8,750 nt of DNA from Bacteroidales bacterium (GTDB lineage: Bacteria > Bacteroidota > Bacteroidia > Bacteroidales > JAAUTT01). This document shows, piece by piece, positions 1 to 7,510 of the stretch (positions are counted from its first letter, which is position 1; each line of letters starts with the position of its first letter). A model generated the notes under the pieces. It made no database searches, was not told where the DNA came from, and saw only the letters and a list, made by a program, of their open reading frames with translations. The stretch is taken from NCBI GenBank assembly GCA_025350365.1, contig JANXXY010000068.1, positions 1 to 8,750 of the forward strand, written 5' to 3'. A program made the translations under genes and the position numbers.

Positions 1-47
1 GGGTAAAACTCTTTTGGTAGAAATTTTTTATTTTCCTGCCGAATCTG
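1..47. other. Short stretch downstream of the Nif3-family gene
   Basis: This stretch holds no start codon or gene that I can support on either strand. It lies just after the stop codon of the minus-strand Nif3-family gene. No hairpin followed by a T run is visible, so it is unclear whether the minus-strand unit continues beyond the window edge. Confidence 0.5.
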
Positions 48-911
48 TCAATAAGTCCAATAAGACGAACCACACTCAATAAACGATACCGGTATATTGG
101 TTATAAACTGTTTAAGCCAATCGACGCAAAAGTCCATGCCTGCTTCCTCCGATGGAATATGTCCGATAAAAATAATGGCTTTATTTTTCCCCTGAAGAAC
201 AGCGTCGCGCGTATATTCGTAGGTTTCCCATTGTGGCGATTCTCCTGCAATTACCACATCCACGTTTCTATCAGCCAACAAACGCAGATGATAAGCACTG
301 CCTGGTGCACCTGGTGCAAGCCTTACGTTTGTTACTTTCATTTCACGGTTTCCAATCACTGCGAAAGTGGTTTTAGGGAATGTCTGTTTCAGATTTTCAA
401 GCAGTCCTTTCAGTGTGGTTGCGGGGAGCGTAATCTGGTCGGGATGGTTATCTGCTACATATTCCCTCCATCCTAGTTTGCGAACCATCCCCGACAGTAT
501 TGCATCCGGCTGAATTCTGTGAATGTAATCGTGAAACCGCCATACAACCAGTTTGTTCTCGTTAATAAAACGTTTCTTTTCCTGAAATACAAGGTCGTTT
601 TGTAATTGTTTGGTGTCGTCGAGATGGTTGTAATAAAGCGGTTCGTGCACTATTACGAAGTTACATCCTTTATCAACGGCTTTTTTAAGGACGTCCATTG
701 TACCAAACATACATGTAACAATTCCGGTAACGGGAGTATTAACATCACCTTCCTTGATAATATCCACAGTGTTTACAATTGGTGCACTTCCTGTTTTTTC
801 AATGATCAGTTTTATTAACTCGCCGGCAGTTGACTCTTTACTTTGTGCTGAAAGTATGTTTAAAAAAACATTCACGAGTAGAATTGAGAAAAATGTTGAT
901 AAGGTTTTCAT
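48..911 (-). CDS. Exported Nif3-like dinuclear metal centre protein
   Basis: This is a 287-residue protein of the Nif3/YbgI (NIF3, DUF34) family, which forms toroidal oligomers with a two-metal site. The biochemical role of the family is poorly settled. Residues 1-22 form a Sec-type signal peptide: Lys2, a hydrophobic core, then a Ser-Ala-Gln end. The mature protein is thus probably periplasmic or exported, unlike cytoplasmic YbgI. Metal-ligand positions of the family can be matched to His89 in HEP (89-91), Asp128 in HDYIH (127-131), and His251 with Glu255 in GHIPSEE (250-256). The second His of the usual HHP motif is Glu90 here. The gene follows the EEP-family gene by 14 bases with no Shine-Dalgarno sequence, so the two are probably cotranscribed. 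Family assignment is firm. Substrate and function are unknown. Confidence 0.85.
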   Translation of the reverse strand: MKTLSTFFSILLVNVFLNILSAQSKESTAGELIKLIIEKTGSAPIVNTVDIIKEGDVNTPVTGIVTCMFGTMDVLKKAVDKGCNFVIVHEPLYYNHLDDTKQLQNDLVFQEKKRFINENKLVVWRFHDYIHRIQPDAILSGMVRKLGWREYVADNHPDQITLPATTLKGLLENLKQTFPKTTFAVIGNREMKVTNVRLAPGAPGSAYHLRLLADRNVDVVIAGESPQWETYEYTRDAVLQGKNKAIIFIGHIPSEEAGMDFCVDWLKQFITNIPVSFIECGSSYWTY

Positions 912-925
912 AATTATTTCTGTGT

Positions 926-1768
926 TTATTTTAAAACAATTTCGCTAAGTACCGGAAAATGATCCGACGGATAGCGATTGTTTTTAGAATTGGTGAGAAC
1001 TCCATGCTTTAATACTTGTGACTTTTCATTCACAAAGATGTAATCGATCCGTTGAGATGGTATTTCATCGAACTGAAAATTATTAAATGTCGCAATTGGG
1101 CCAAAGGGAGGTAATTGAGAAATTTTACGAGTGTCAAATAATTGTTGAGTAATAATTAAATATGGTTTTTCAGCATCGTTAGCATTAAAGTCGCCACATA
1201 AAATTACCGGAAGGTGATCCTTATCAATCATATTTATCTTTTTTAGAATTAGTTCAGCTGATTTTTCTCTGGCTAACTTGCCCATATGATCGAAATGGGT
1301 ATTGAAGATGAAAAAATCAGAGTTTGATTGCAGATCCTTGACTTTTAACCAGGTGCAAATTCTAACTATTGCAGCATCCCATCCTATGGAAGGTTTTTCA
1401 GGAGTTTCGGAGAGCCAGAATGTTTGTTGTTCTATAACCTGAAATCGACTCTTACGATAAAAGATTGCACAATATTCACCTTTTTCTTTACCATCATCGC
1501 GGCCAACACCAATATAGTTGTGTGTTTGAAGAGAATCATTCATGTATTTCACCTGATGGTTCAAACCTTCCTGAATACAGATGAAGTCAGCCTGGAAAAA
1601 TTTAATCAACCGTACGACATCTTCTTTACGGTTTCCCCAAACATCTTCTTTGTCATCAGGTGTGTCAAGACGCAAATTCCACGTCAAAACATTGATAGAA
1701 TTTTGCCCTGATGCGGAAACTGAAATAATTGTGAGGACTGTAATTAATAGAAATAAAGTTTTTTGCAT
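926..1768 (-). CDS. Exported endonuclease/exonuclease/phosphatase (EEP) family protein
   Basis: A 280-residue protein of the EEP superfamily (DNase I, exonuclease III, inositol phosphatase and CCR4-like folds), metal-dependent phosphoester hydrolases. An upstream ATG at 1795 would add nine polar residues. I prefer the ATG at 1768 because it puts a clean signal peptide at the N-terminus (Lys3, hydrophobic residues 5-17, SASGQ at 18-22). Catalytic signatures occur in the expected order: Asn31 in TWN, Glu67 in IQEG, NTHFDH (156-161), GDFNA (192-196), RIDYIF (240-245) and the terminal SDH (268-270). The set is complete, so the enzyme should be active. The substrate cannot be told from sequence: small bacterial EEP proteins include nucleases, sphingomyelinase-like and sugar- or inositol-phosphate phosphatases. 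It is the first gene of a minus-strand pair with the Nif3-family gene and diverges from the leucine-type operon. Confidence 0.88.
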   Translation of the reverse strand: MQKTLFLLITVLTIISVSASGQNSINVLTWNLRLDTPDDKEDVWGNRKEDVVRLIKFFQADFICIQEGLNHQVKYMNDSLQTHNYIGVGRDDGKEKGEYCAIFYRKSRFQVIEQQTFWLSETPEKPSIGWDAAIVRICTWLKVKDLQSNSDFFIFNTHFDHMGKLAREKSAELILKKINMIDKDHLPVILCGDFNANDAEKPYLIITQQLFDTRKISQLPPFGPIATFNNFQFDEIPSQRIDYIFVNEKSQVLKHGVLTNSKNNRYPSDHFPVLSEIVLK

Positions 1769-1848
1769 AAAAAAATCTGGTTTTTTTGAACACATTTATA
1801 TAATTGATGTTAATTATAAATATATTGATATTAAACAATCGCACTAAG
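1769..1848. promoter_or_regulatory. A/T-rich divergent intergenic region, probable promoters for both directions
   Basis: About 80 very A/T-rich bases separate the minus-strand EEP/Nif3 unit from the plus-strand carboxylase operon, so both promoters should lie here or slightly inside the gene starts. I see no exact TAnnTTTG. One-mismatch candidates are TATAATTG at 1799-1806 (plus) and, read on the minus strand, TAAATGTG at 1798-1791. Neither has a convincing -33 element at the right distance. No long inverted repeat that would suggest a regulator site is apparent. That promoters are here is inferred from gene orientation. The exact positions are not supported. Confidence 0.4.
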
Positions 1849-3456
1849 GTGGATACTATTGAGTCAAAAATACAACTAAATTCGCAAGAATTTCTAAATA
1901 ATAAAAAGGAATTCGAAAAAATTCTCAAAAATTATTACGAATCACTTGAAAAAGCTAAACTTGGAGGAAGCAAGGTAGCCACTGAGAAACATAAACTGCG
2001 CAATAAACTTTTAGCCCGCGAACGAATTGATAAATTGGTCGACAAAAACAGCCCTTTTTTGGAACTTTCCACATTTGCTGCGTATGGCCAATATGCTGAT
2101 CAGTTTCCTTCAGCTGGGATAGTGACCGGCATAGGTCTTATAAATGGTCGCGAAGCCATGATTGTAGCCAACGACGCTACTGTGAAAGGTGGAACATATA
2201 TTAAGGAAACAATAAAAAAACACATCAGGGCGCAGGAGATTGCAATGGAAAATCGTCTCCCATGTGTCTATTTGGTTGACTCGGGTGGTGTTTTTTTACC
2301 CGAACAAGCGGAAGTTTTCCCTGATAGGTTTGATTTTGGTCGTATTTTCTATAATCAGGCTAAATTATCAGCCGAAGGTATTGCACAAATATCCATTGTG
2401 ATGGGGTCATGCACCGCCGGGGGAGCCTACATTCCGGCAATGAGCGACGAGTCTATTATTGTTCGGAATCAAGGAACTATTTTCATTGGTGGTCCGCCAC
2501 TTGTAAAAGCTGCTACAGGCGAAGAAATAACCGCTGAAGAGCTGGGAGGCGCTGACGTACATACTTCAATTTCAGGGGTGTGTGATCATCTTGCTGAAAA
2601 CGATTTACATGCCATTGAAATATGCCGTTCTATTTTTGAAACACTTCCTAAACCAATTAAGTTTTCAATTGATCGGATTGAATCGGAACAACCCAACTAT
2701 ACTTCTGATGAAATTTATGGTATCGCTCCGATTGATTTACGGAAACCACTTGATCCCAAAGAAATTATTGCTCGTATTGTTGACGGAAGCAAGTTTCACG
2801 AATTTAAAAGTCGGTATGGAACAACCCTTGTTACAGGTTTTGCACGTATTATGGGTTATCCGGTTGGAATTATAGCTAATAACGGAGTTCTTTTTTCTGA
2901 ATCAGCACTTAAGGGCGCTCATTTTGTTGAGTTATGCAATTTTCGTAAGTTACCAATCATATTTTTTCAGAATATTGCCGGTTTCATGGTAGGCAAACAA
3001 TATGAAAGGGAAGGTATAGCCCGCAATGGAGCTAAGTTTGTTCATGCTGTAGCTACTGCCTCTGTTCCTAAAATCACTATTATAATCGGAGGATCATTTG
3101 GAGCAGGAAATTATGCCATGGCCGGTCGTGCTTACGATCCTGCATTTCTTTTTATGTGGCCAAATGCCCGTATTTCCGTGATGGGAGGAGAACAAGCCGC
3201 CAATGTTTTAGTTACTGTAAAGCAGGATCAGTTGAAAGCCGATGGCAAAACAATAAATAATGATGAAATCGATAATATAGAGGCTTCAATCCTTCGTAAA
3301 TATGAAGAAGAAGGGTCTGCGTACTTTAGTTCTTCACGGTTGTGGGACGACGGAATAATAGATCCCGCGGATACTCGTAAAATTCTTGGTATGTGCATAG
3401 AAGTTTCATTGAACAGGATACTAAATGAGCCAAAAACGGGGGTTTACAGGATGTGA
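1849..3456 (+). CDS. liuB: Methylcrotonyl-CoA carboxylase, beta (carboxyltransferase) subunit
   Basis: The protein is the carboxyltransferase half of a biotin-dependent acyl-CoA carboxylase. It moves CO2 from carboxybiotin to 3-methylcrotonyl-CoA, giving 3-methylglutaconyl-CoA (leucine degradation, cytoplasm). From the GTG at 1849 it has 535 residues, the usual length. I choose this GTG because bacterial homologues begin close to a xxxSKIxxxSxEF motif, seen here at residues 2-15. The ATG at 1807 or TTG at 1804 would add 14 or 15 hydrophobic residues not expected in the family. The crotonase-like N-domain carries GSCTAGGAYIPAMSDE (186-201) and GGPPLVKAATGEE (214-226). The C-domain carries GGSFGAGNYAMAGRAY (414-429) and WPNARISVMGGEQAA (437-451), and the protein ends in GVYRM. 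These blocks closely match human MCCB, more than propionyl-CoA carboxylase. Geranyl-CoA carboxylase is the main alternative. The alpha partner is encoded at 4315. Confidence 0.93.
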   Translation: MDTIESKIQLNSQEFLNNKKEFEKILKNYYESLEKAKLGGSKVATEKHKLRNKLLARERIDKLVDKNSPFLELSTFAAYGQYADQFPSAGIVTGIGLINGREAMIVANDATVKGGTYIKETIKKHIRAQEIAMENRLPCVYLVDSGGVFLPEQAEVFPDRFDFGRIFYNQAKLSAEGIAQISIVMGSCTAGGAYIPAMSDESIIVRNQGTIFIGGPPLVKAATGEEITAEELGGADVHTSISGVCDHLAENDLHAIEICRSIFETLPKPIKFSIDRIESEQPNYTSDEIYGIAPIDLRKPLDPKEIIARIVDGSKFHEFKSRYGTTLVTGFARIMGYPVGIIANNGVLFSESALKGAHFVELCNFRKLPIIFFQNIAGFMVGKQYEREGIARNGAKFVHAVATASVPKITIIIGGSFGAGNYAMAGRAYDPAFLFMWPNARISVMGGEQAANVLVTVKQDQLKADGKTINNDEIDNIEASILRKYEEEGSAYFSSSRLWDDGIIDPADTRKILGMCIEVSLNRILNEPKTGVYRM

Positions 3457-3478
3457 TCTTCAGTAAATTATAATTATT

Positions 3479-4258
3479 ATGTTTCAAACTATTGAAGTAG
3501 AGTCTAAAAATCAAGTTACTACGATTTGGTTGAATCGGCCTGATGTTCGTAATGCCTTTAATGATGTGATGATTCAGGAGCTTCATACGGCCTTTGAGGA
3601 ATTGGCGAACGATGAGCACCTGCGATTGGTTGTTCTTCGCGGGCGCGGAAATACGTTCTGTTCCGGAGCCGATCTCAACTGGATGCGGAAAGTGGTTGAT
3701 TACGATTATGAAAAAAATGTTATGGATGGCTTGGCATTCGCTAAATGCCTGTCTGTTATATTTCATTTTCCAAGGCCTGTTATTGCCTTAGTGCAAAATT
3801 CTGTTATTGGCGGAGGAAACGGATTTCTTGCTGTTTCCGATATTTCCATTGCTTCACGGAAAACCATTTTTTCATTTAGCGAAGTTTCAATCGGCCTGGT
3901 GCCTGCAGTTATTTCGCCATATATCATAAAACGTATTGGTCAAACAAAGGCGCGGGAATGGATGTTGACGAGTGAAAGGTTTACGGCGCAAGAAGCAGAA
4001 AAATATGGTTTGGTAAACATGGTATTAGATGATAACGATCTGGAACCAATGCTTGATAGTATTATTTCGCGAATCCTTCAAAACAGTCCTTTATCTTTGC
4101 TTAAAACCAAGGAGGTATTAAATAATCTTTCAACCATTAGTGATGAAGAATCCATGATGAGATATACTGCCAAAGTGATTGCTCATGCCCGAATTTCAAA
4201 GGAAGGACAGGAAGGTATGACCGCTTTTCTTGAAAAACGTAAACCTGTTTGGAAATAA
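3479..4258 (+). CDS. liuC: 3-Methylglutaconyl-CoA hydratase (enoyl-CoA hydratase/isomerase family)
   Basis: A 259-residue crotonase-fold enzyme. In leucine breakdown this family hydrates 3-methylglutaconyl-CoA to HMG-CoA. The oxyanion-hole elements are CSGADL (61-66) and the GGG at 111-113. Glu135, in SFSEVSIGLVPAVISPYI (132-149), matches the catalytic Glu164 of rat crotonase. The position of crotonase Glu144 is Gly115 (GGGNG), which I recall as typical of bacterial LiuC proteins and not a sign of inactivation. The VPAVISPYI segment, in place of the PGAGGTQRL of true crotonases, also points to the LiuC subgroup. It starts 22 bases after the carboxylase beta gene and precedes the alpha gene, the same beta-hydratase-alpha order as in Pseudomonas liuBCD. 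Other enoyl-CoA hydratases are possible by fold alone, but the context makes this role the most likely. Confidence 0.88.
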   Translation: MFQTIEVESKNQVTTIWLNRPDVRNAFNDVMIQELHTAFEELANDEHLRLVVLRGRGNTFCSGADLNWMRKVVDYDYEKNVMDGLAFAKCLSVIFHFPRPVIALVQNSVIGGGNGFLAVSDISIASRKTIFSFSEVSIGLVPAVISPYIIKRIGQTKAREWMLTSERFTAQEAEKYGLVNMVLDDNDLEPMLDSIISRILQNSPLSLLKTKEVLNNLSTISDEESMMRYTAKVIAHARISKEGQEGMTAFLEKRKPVWK

Positions 4259-4314
4259 TTTTGAACTAATTGGATAGAAATCTTGTTAGAACTTTTTAAA
4301 AGCTTTATTAAATC

Positions 4315-6315
4315 ATGCATATTCGCAAAATACTAATTGCTAACCGTGGTGAAATAGCCTTGCGAATCATACGATCTGCGCGAAAAATGGATATTGAGTG
4401 CGGTGTAATTTATACAGATAGTGAAAAAGAATCTGAATTCGTTCGCGAATCAGATGAAGCTTTTTGCCTTGGATCAGGCTCACTTCTCGAAACATTTTTA
4501 AACATCCCCAAATTAATTAAAATTGCCCGGGAAAATGGGTTTGATGCCATTCATCCGGGTTATGGTTTTCTATCAGAAAACCCCGATTTTGCCCAAGCAT
4601 GCCGTGATGCCGGAATACTGTTTATAGGACCAAGTCCGGAGAACATTCGATTGATGAGCAATAAAATTGAATCGCGTAAATTTGTAGCATATATTGGGGT
4701 GCCTTTAATAGTATCTGTTTCGGCGGAGACTACCGAAGAGCTGGTTCAAAAGGCATCAAATCTTACTTTTCCATTAATTGTTAAAGCGGCAGCCGGAGGA
4801 GGAGGTAAAGGAATGAGAATTGTTACCGATGCTGATAACCTTTTTATTTCCATTGAAGAAGCAAAAAGGGAAGCAAATGCTTATTTTAGAGACGATTCGG
4901 TTTATATTGAGCAATATATCGAATCGCCAAGGCATATCGAAGTCCAATTAATTGCAGACAATTTTGGAAATATTGTGCATTTGTACGACCGTGAATGCAC
5001 CATTCAAAGGCGATACCAAAAAATAATTGAGGAAGCCCCGTCTTCAACGCTTACTCCATCCATACGTGCCTCGATGATTGATGCTACTTTGCAAATTGCA
5101 CGAAAAATGCATTACACAAGTGTCGGTACCATTGAGTTTCTTATAGATTCAAACCAGAAGTTTTATTTTCTGGAAATGAACACGCGTATTCAGGTTGAAC
5201 ATACCGTAACAGAAGAAATTACCGGAGTTGATATTGTTCAGGAACAGATATGTGTGGCTGCCGAAAAGTTGTTGTCTTTTAATCAGGATGATATATTTGC
5301 TAAAGGTCATGCCATAGAATGTCGGGTTTATGCCGAAGATGCTTTTAATCAGTTTATGCCCTCAGCCGGAAAAATATTATACTATCAGGAACCATCGAAA
5401 CGACAGGTTCGCATTGATTCATCAATTGATGCTCCAATTGAGGTTTCAATGGATTTTGATCCCATGATTGCCAAAGTAATTGCTCACGGATCGGATAGAA
5501 ATGATGCTATAAAAAAACTACAGGCTTCGCTGAAAAAGTATATTATTCATGGAATCACCACTAACCTGAATTATCTTCAGGAACTAATGGATCTGCCCGA
5601 TTTTATTCAAAATCGGTTATCTACTTCTTTTTGTGAACAATCAGTAAAGGCGATTGCCGATTCAAATAAGGAGAAGCTTAATAATATCCCCTTGCAAAAC
5701 ATTGTTGCGGGTTACTTGTTCAGGTATTTGTCCGAATCTGAAACAGGTATATCCGATCAAACTGTTTGGGGCAGTATTGGATATTGGCGAAATTTTATGT
5801 CCTTTGAATTAGAAATACTAGGGAGTGTTTATAAAATTCGTTTTAGAAGATTATCTTTTGAATTGATCATATTTTCAATAAACGAGGATACGGAATACAA
5901 GATTTCTGCGAAGGTTGCCGAATCTTTGGTGCTGATTAAAACAGACGATGATCCTGTTGAGGTTTACGTTACGATTGCAGGAAATGAGATTGATGTTTCA
6001 ATTTCGGGTTTAACTTTTTCCATCCGCCGTTTGGATTTTATTTCGCTAAAGGAGACAAATACTTTAGATAAATCAGTTTTTTTCAGTCGAAATGAAGTTG
6101 TTGCTCCTTTGCATGGTAAGGTACTAAAAGTTAACGTTAAACATGGGGACCGGGTTCAAAAGGGGGACGTTCTTATGATTATTGAATCGATGAAGATGGA
6201 AAATAATATTTTGGCTCTCCGTGATGGATTTGTCAATTTGATTTTTGTAAATACAGGCGATAAAGTGTCGAGTTCGGAGTTGTTGATCACATTAAAAGAG
6301 GTAGTGTTGAATTAG
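4315..6315 (+). CDS. liuD: Methylcrotonyl-CoA carboxylase, alpha subunit (biotin carboxylase plus biotin carrier)
   Basis: A 666-residue subunit that carboxylates its own biotin with ATP and bicarbonate and hands the carboxyl group to the beta subunit. Order of domains: biotin carboxylase N-domain (about 2-110, ILIANRGEIALRI at 6-18), ATP-grasp domain with the glycine-rich loop KAAAGGGGKGM (157-167), C-domain (about 335-440), a linking region resembling the interaction domain of this family (about 450-585), then a biotinyl domain whose ESMKM (624-628) places biotin on Lys627. Residues matching E. coli AccC active-site positions are present: Lys117, Lys157, Lys236, Glu274, Glu287, Arg291, Glu295 and Arg337. 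Oddities: HTVTEEITG (296-304) resembles pyruvate carboxylases, and the 131-150 loop lacks the usual Pro-Gly and is a few residues short. Specificity comes from the beta subunit, so naming rests on the partner at 1849. Confidence 0.9.
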   Translation: MHIRKILIANRGEIALRIIRSARKMDIECGVIYTDSEKESEFVRESDEAFCLGSGSLLETFLNIPKLIKIARENGFDAIHPGYGFLSENPDFAQACRDAGILFIGPSPENIRLMSNKIESRKFVAYIGVPLIVSVSAETTEELVQKASNLTFPLIVKAAAGGGGKGMRIVTDADNLFISIEEAKREANAYFRDDSVYIEQYIESPRHIEVQLIADNFGNIVHLYDRECTIQRRYQKIIEEAPSSTLTPSIRASMIDATLQIARKMHYTSVGTIEFLIDSNQKFYFLEMNTRIQVEHTVTEEITGVDIVQEQICVAAEKLLSFNQDDIFAKGHAIECRVYAEDAFNQFMPSAGKILYYQEPSKRQVRIDSSIDAPIEVSMDFDPMIAKVIAHGSDRNDAIKKLQASLKKYIIHGITTNLNYLQELMDLPDFIQNRLSTSFCEQSVKAIADSNKEKLNNIPLQNIVAGYLFRYLSESETGISDQTVWGSIGYWRNFMSFELEILGSVYKIRFRRLSFELIIFSINEDTEYKISAKVAESLVLIKTDDDPVEVYVTIAGNEIDVSISGLTFSIRRLDFISLKETNTLDKSVFFSRNEVVAPLHGKVLKVNVKHGDRVQKGDVLMIIESMKMENNILALRDGFVNLIFVNTGDKVSSSELLITLKEVVLN

Positions 6316-6360
6316 TAATAAAAAATTGCAGAAACTTAAAACTTTTATACAAAACCGTAA

Positions 6361-7509
6361 ATGATGGACATATATACTAACCAATCGCACGAGCAGTTAC
6401 GGCAAAAAGTAAGGGATTTTGCTATAAACGAGGTAAAGCCTCTGGTGCGCGAACTTGACGAAAAAGAACAGTTTTCTCCCGAACTATGTTTGAAAATGGG
6501 TCAGCTGGGCTTGTTTGGCCTTACCATTCCCAAACAATATGGTGGTCAGGGCCTTGATTATTTATCATTTATTGTTGCCGTGGAAGAATTGGCACGGGTT
6601 GACAGTTCGCAGGCTGCCGTGCTAGCTTCGCATAACTCATTGGGAATTGGGCCTATTTATAATTATGGCACCGATCAGCAACGTGCAAAATATCTACCCC
6701 GGCTTTGCACAGGTGAGGCCATTTGGGCATTTGGTCTTACAGAAAAAAATGCCGGATCAGATTCGCGGGGAACTGAATCAAAGGCGGTTTTAGAAGGTAA
6801 TAATTGGTTGATAAATGGATCTAAAATGTTTATTTCTAATGCTTCAACTTCTATTTCTGCCGGAGTTACAATACAGGTGATTACAGGTGAAAAAAATGGA
6901 AAAAAGGAGCTGTCGACAATTATTGTTGAGAAAGATACTAAAGGGTATCGGGCTGAGAAAATTCATGGGAAAATGATGTGGCGGGCAATTGACACCGCAC
7001 GATTGTATTTTGAAGATGTATATGTTCCCAAGGAAAATTTGTTGGGAGTGTTGGGGGGCGGTTCCAAAATTATGCTGGAAACACTTGATGCGGGTCGTTT
7101 ATCTATTGCTGCCATGGGATTGGGTTTGGCCCGTGGAGCTTATGAAATGGCAATGGATTATGCACAAACCCGTCGGCAATTTGGGAAAACCATTTCCAAA
7201 TTTCAGTCAATTGCCTTTAAGCTTGCCGATATGGCAATTAAGATAGAACTTGCAAAAAATATTTTATATAAAGCCTGTTGGCTGAAAGATACCAATCAAC
7301 CCTATGCTAAGGAAGCAGCTATGGCAAAACTTTATTGTGCCGAAATTGCACAGGAAGTTGCAAACGAATCATTGCAAATACATGGAGCATACGGCCTAAT
7401 GAAAGAGTACGATATTGAGCGCTTTTATCGTGACCAGCGATTACTTCAAATTGGCGAGGGGACATCAGAAATTTTACGGTTAGTGATTTCAAGGCATATA
7501 GGATTATAA
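6361..7509 (+). CDS. Acyl-CoA dehydrogenase, short-chain/short-branched-chain type
   Basis: A 382-residue FAD-dependent acyl-CoA dehydrogenase making 2-enoyl-CoA and passing electrons to electron-transfer flavoprotein. Visible signatures: FGLTEKNAGSD (124-134) in the beta-domain, RRQFGK (271-276), LQIHGAYG (338-345) and IGEGTSEI (364-371). Context (last gene of a methylcrotonyl-CoA carboxylase operon) predicts isovaleryl-CoA dehydrogenase. The active site argues otherwise: Glu366 of IGEGTSE is the catalytic base of short-, medium- and short-branched-chain enzymes, whereas isovaleryl-CoA dehydrogenase has Ala or Gly there and uses a Glu on helix G. The helix-G position here is Gly245 (LDAGRL, 242-247). 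I call the family firmly and leave the substrate open: isovaleryl-, 2-methylbutyryl-, isobutyryl- or butyryl-CoA. Two in-frame ATGs, at 6361 and 6364, are equally usable. The gap to the upstream gene is 45 bases. Confidence 0.9.
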   Translation: MMDIYTNQSHEQLRQKVRDFAINEVKPLVRELDEKEQFSPELCLKMGQLGLFGLTIPKQYGGQGLDYLSFIVAVEELARVDSSQAAVLASHNSLGIGPIYNYGTDQQRAKYLPRLCTGEAIWAFGLTEKNAGSDSRGTESKAVLEGNNWLINGSKMFISNASTSISAGVTIQVITGEKNGKKELSTIIVEKDTKGYRAEKIHGKMMWRAIDTARLYFEDVYVPKENLLGVLGGGSKIMLETLDAGRLSIAAMGLGLARGAYEMAMDYAQTRRQFGKTISKFQSIAFKLADMAIKIELAKNILYKACWLKDTNQPYAKEAAMAKLYCAEIAQEVANESLQIHGAYGLMKEYDIERFYRDQRLLQIGEGTSEILRLVISRHIGL

Positions 7510-7510
7510 T

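Noticed and set aside
159..948. Three plus-strand open frames opposite the Nif3-family gene
   Set aside because: They are antisense to a protein with a signal peptide and conserved metal ligands, and their translations resemble nothing.
2582..2875. Open frame of 97 codons on the plus strand inside the carboxylase beta gene
   Set aside because: It overlaps strongly conserved carboxyltransferase sequence in another frame, and its translation has no recognisable motif.
3326..3766. Open frame of 146 codons on the minus strand across the carboxylase beta/hydratase junction
   Set aside because: It is antisense to two conserved genes, and its translation has low-complexity shadow character.
4260..4300. 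Internal promoter before the carboxylase alpha gene (TTTG at 4260-4263)
   Set aside because: No TAnnTTTG lies at a suitable distance downstream, and the 56-base gap is compatible with one operon.
4296..4310. A/T palindromes (CTTTTTAAAAG, AAAGCTTT) before the carboxylase alpha gene as an operator or terminator
   Set aside because: They are too short and A/T-only, so expected by chance in this DNA, and no T run or second half-site is present.
7047..7065. G-rich run in the dehydrogenase gene as a frameshift or slippery site
   Set aside because: The reading frame is intact through it, with conserved sequence on both sides.
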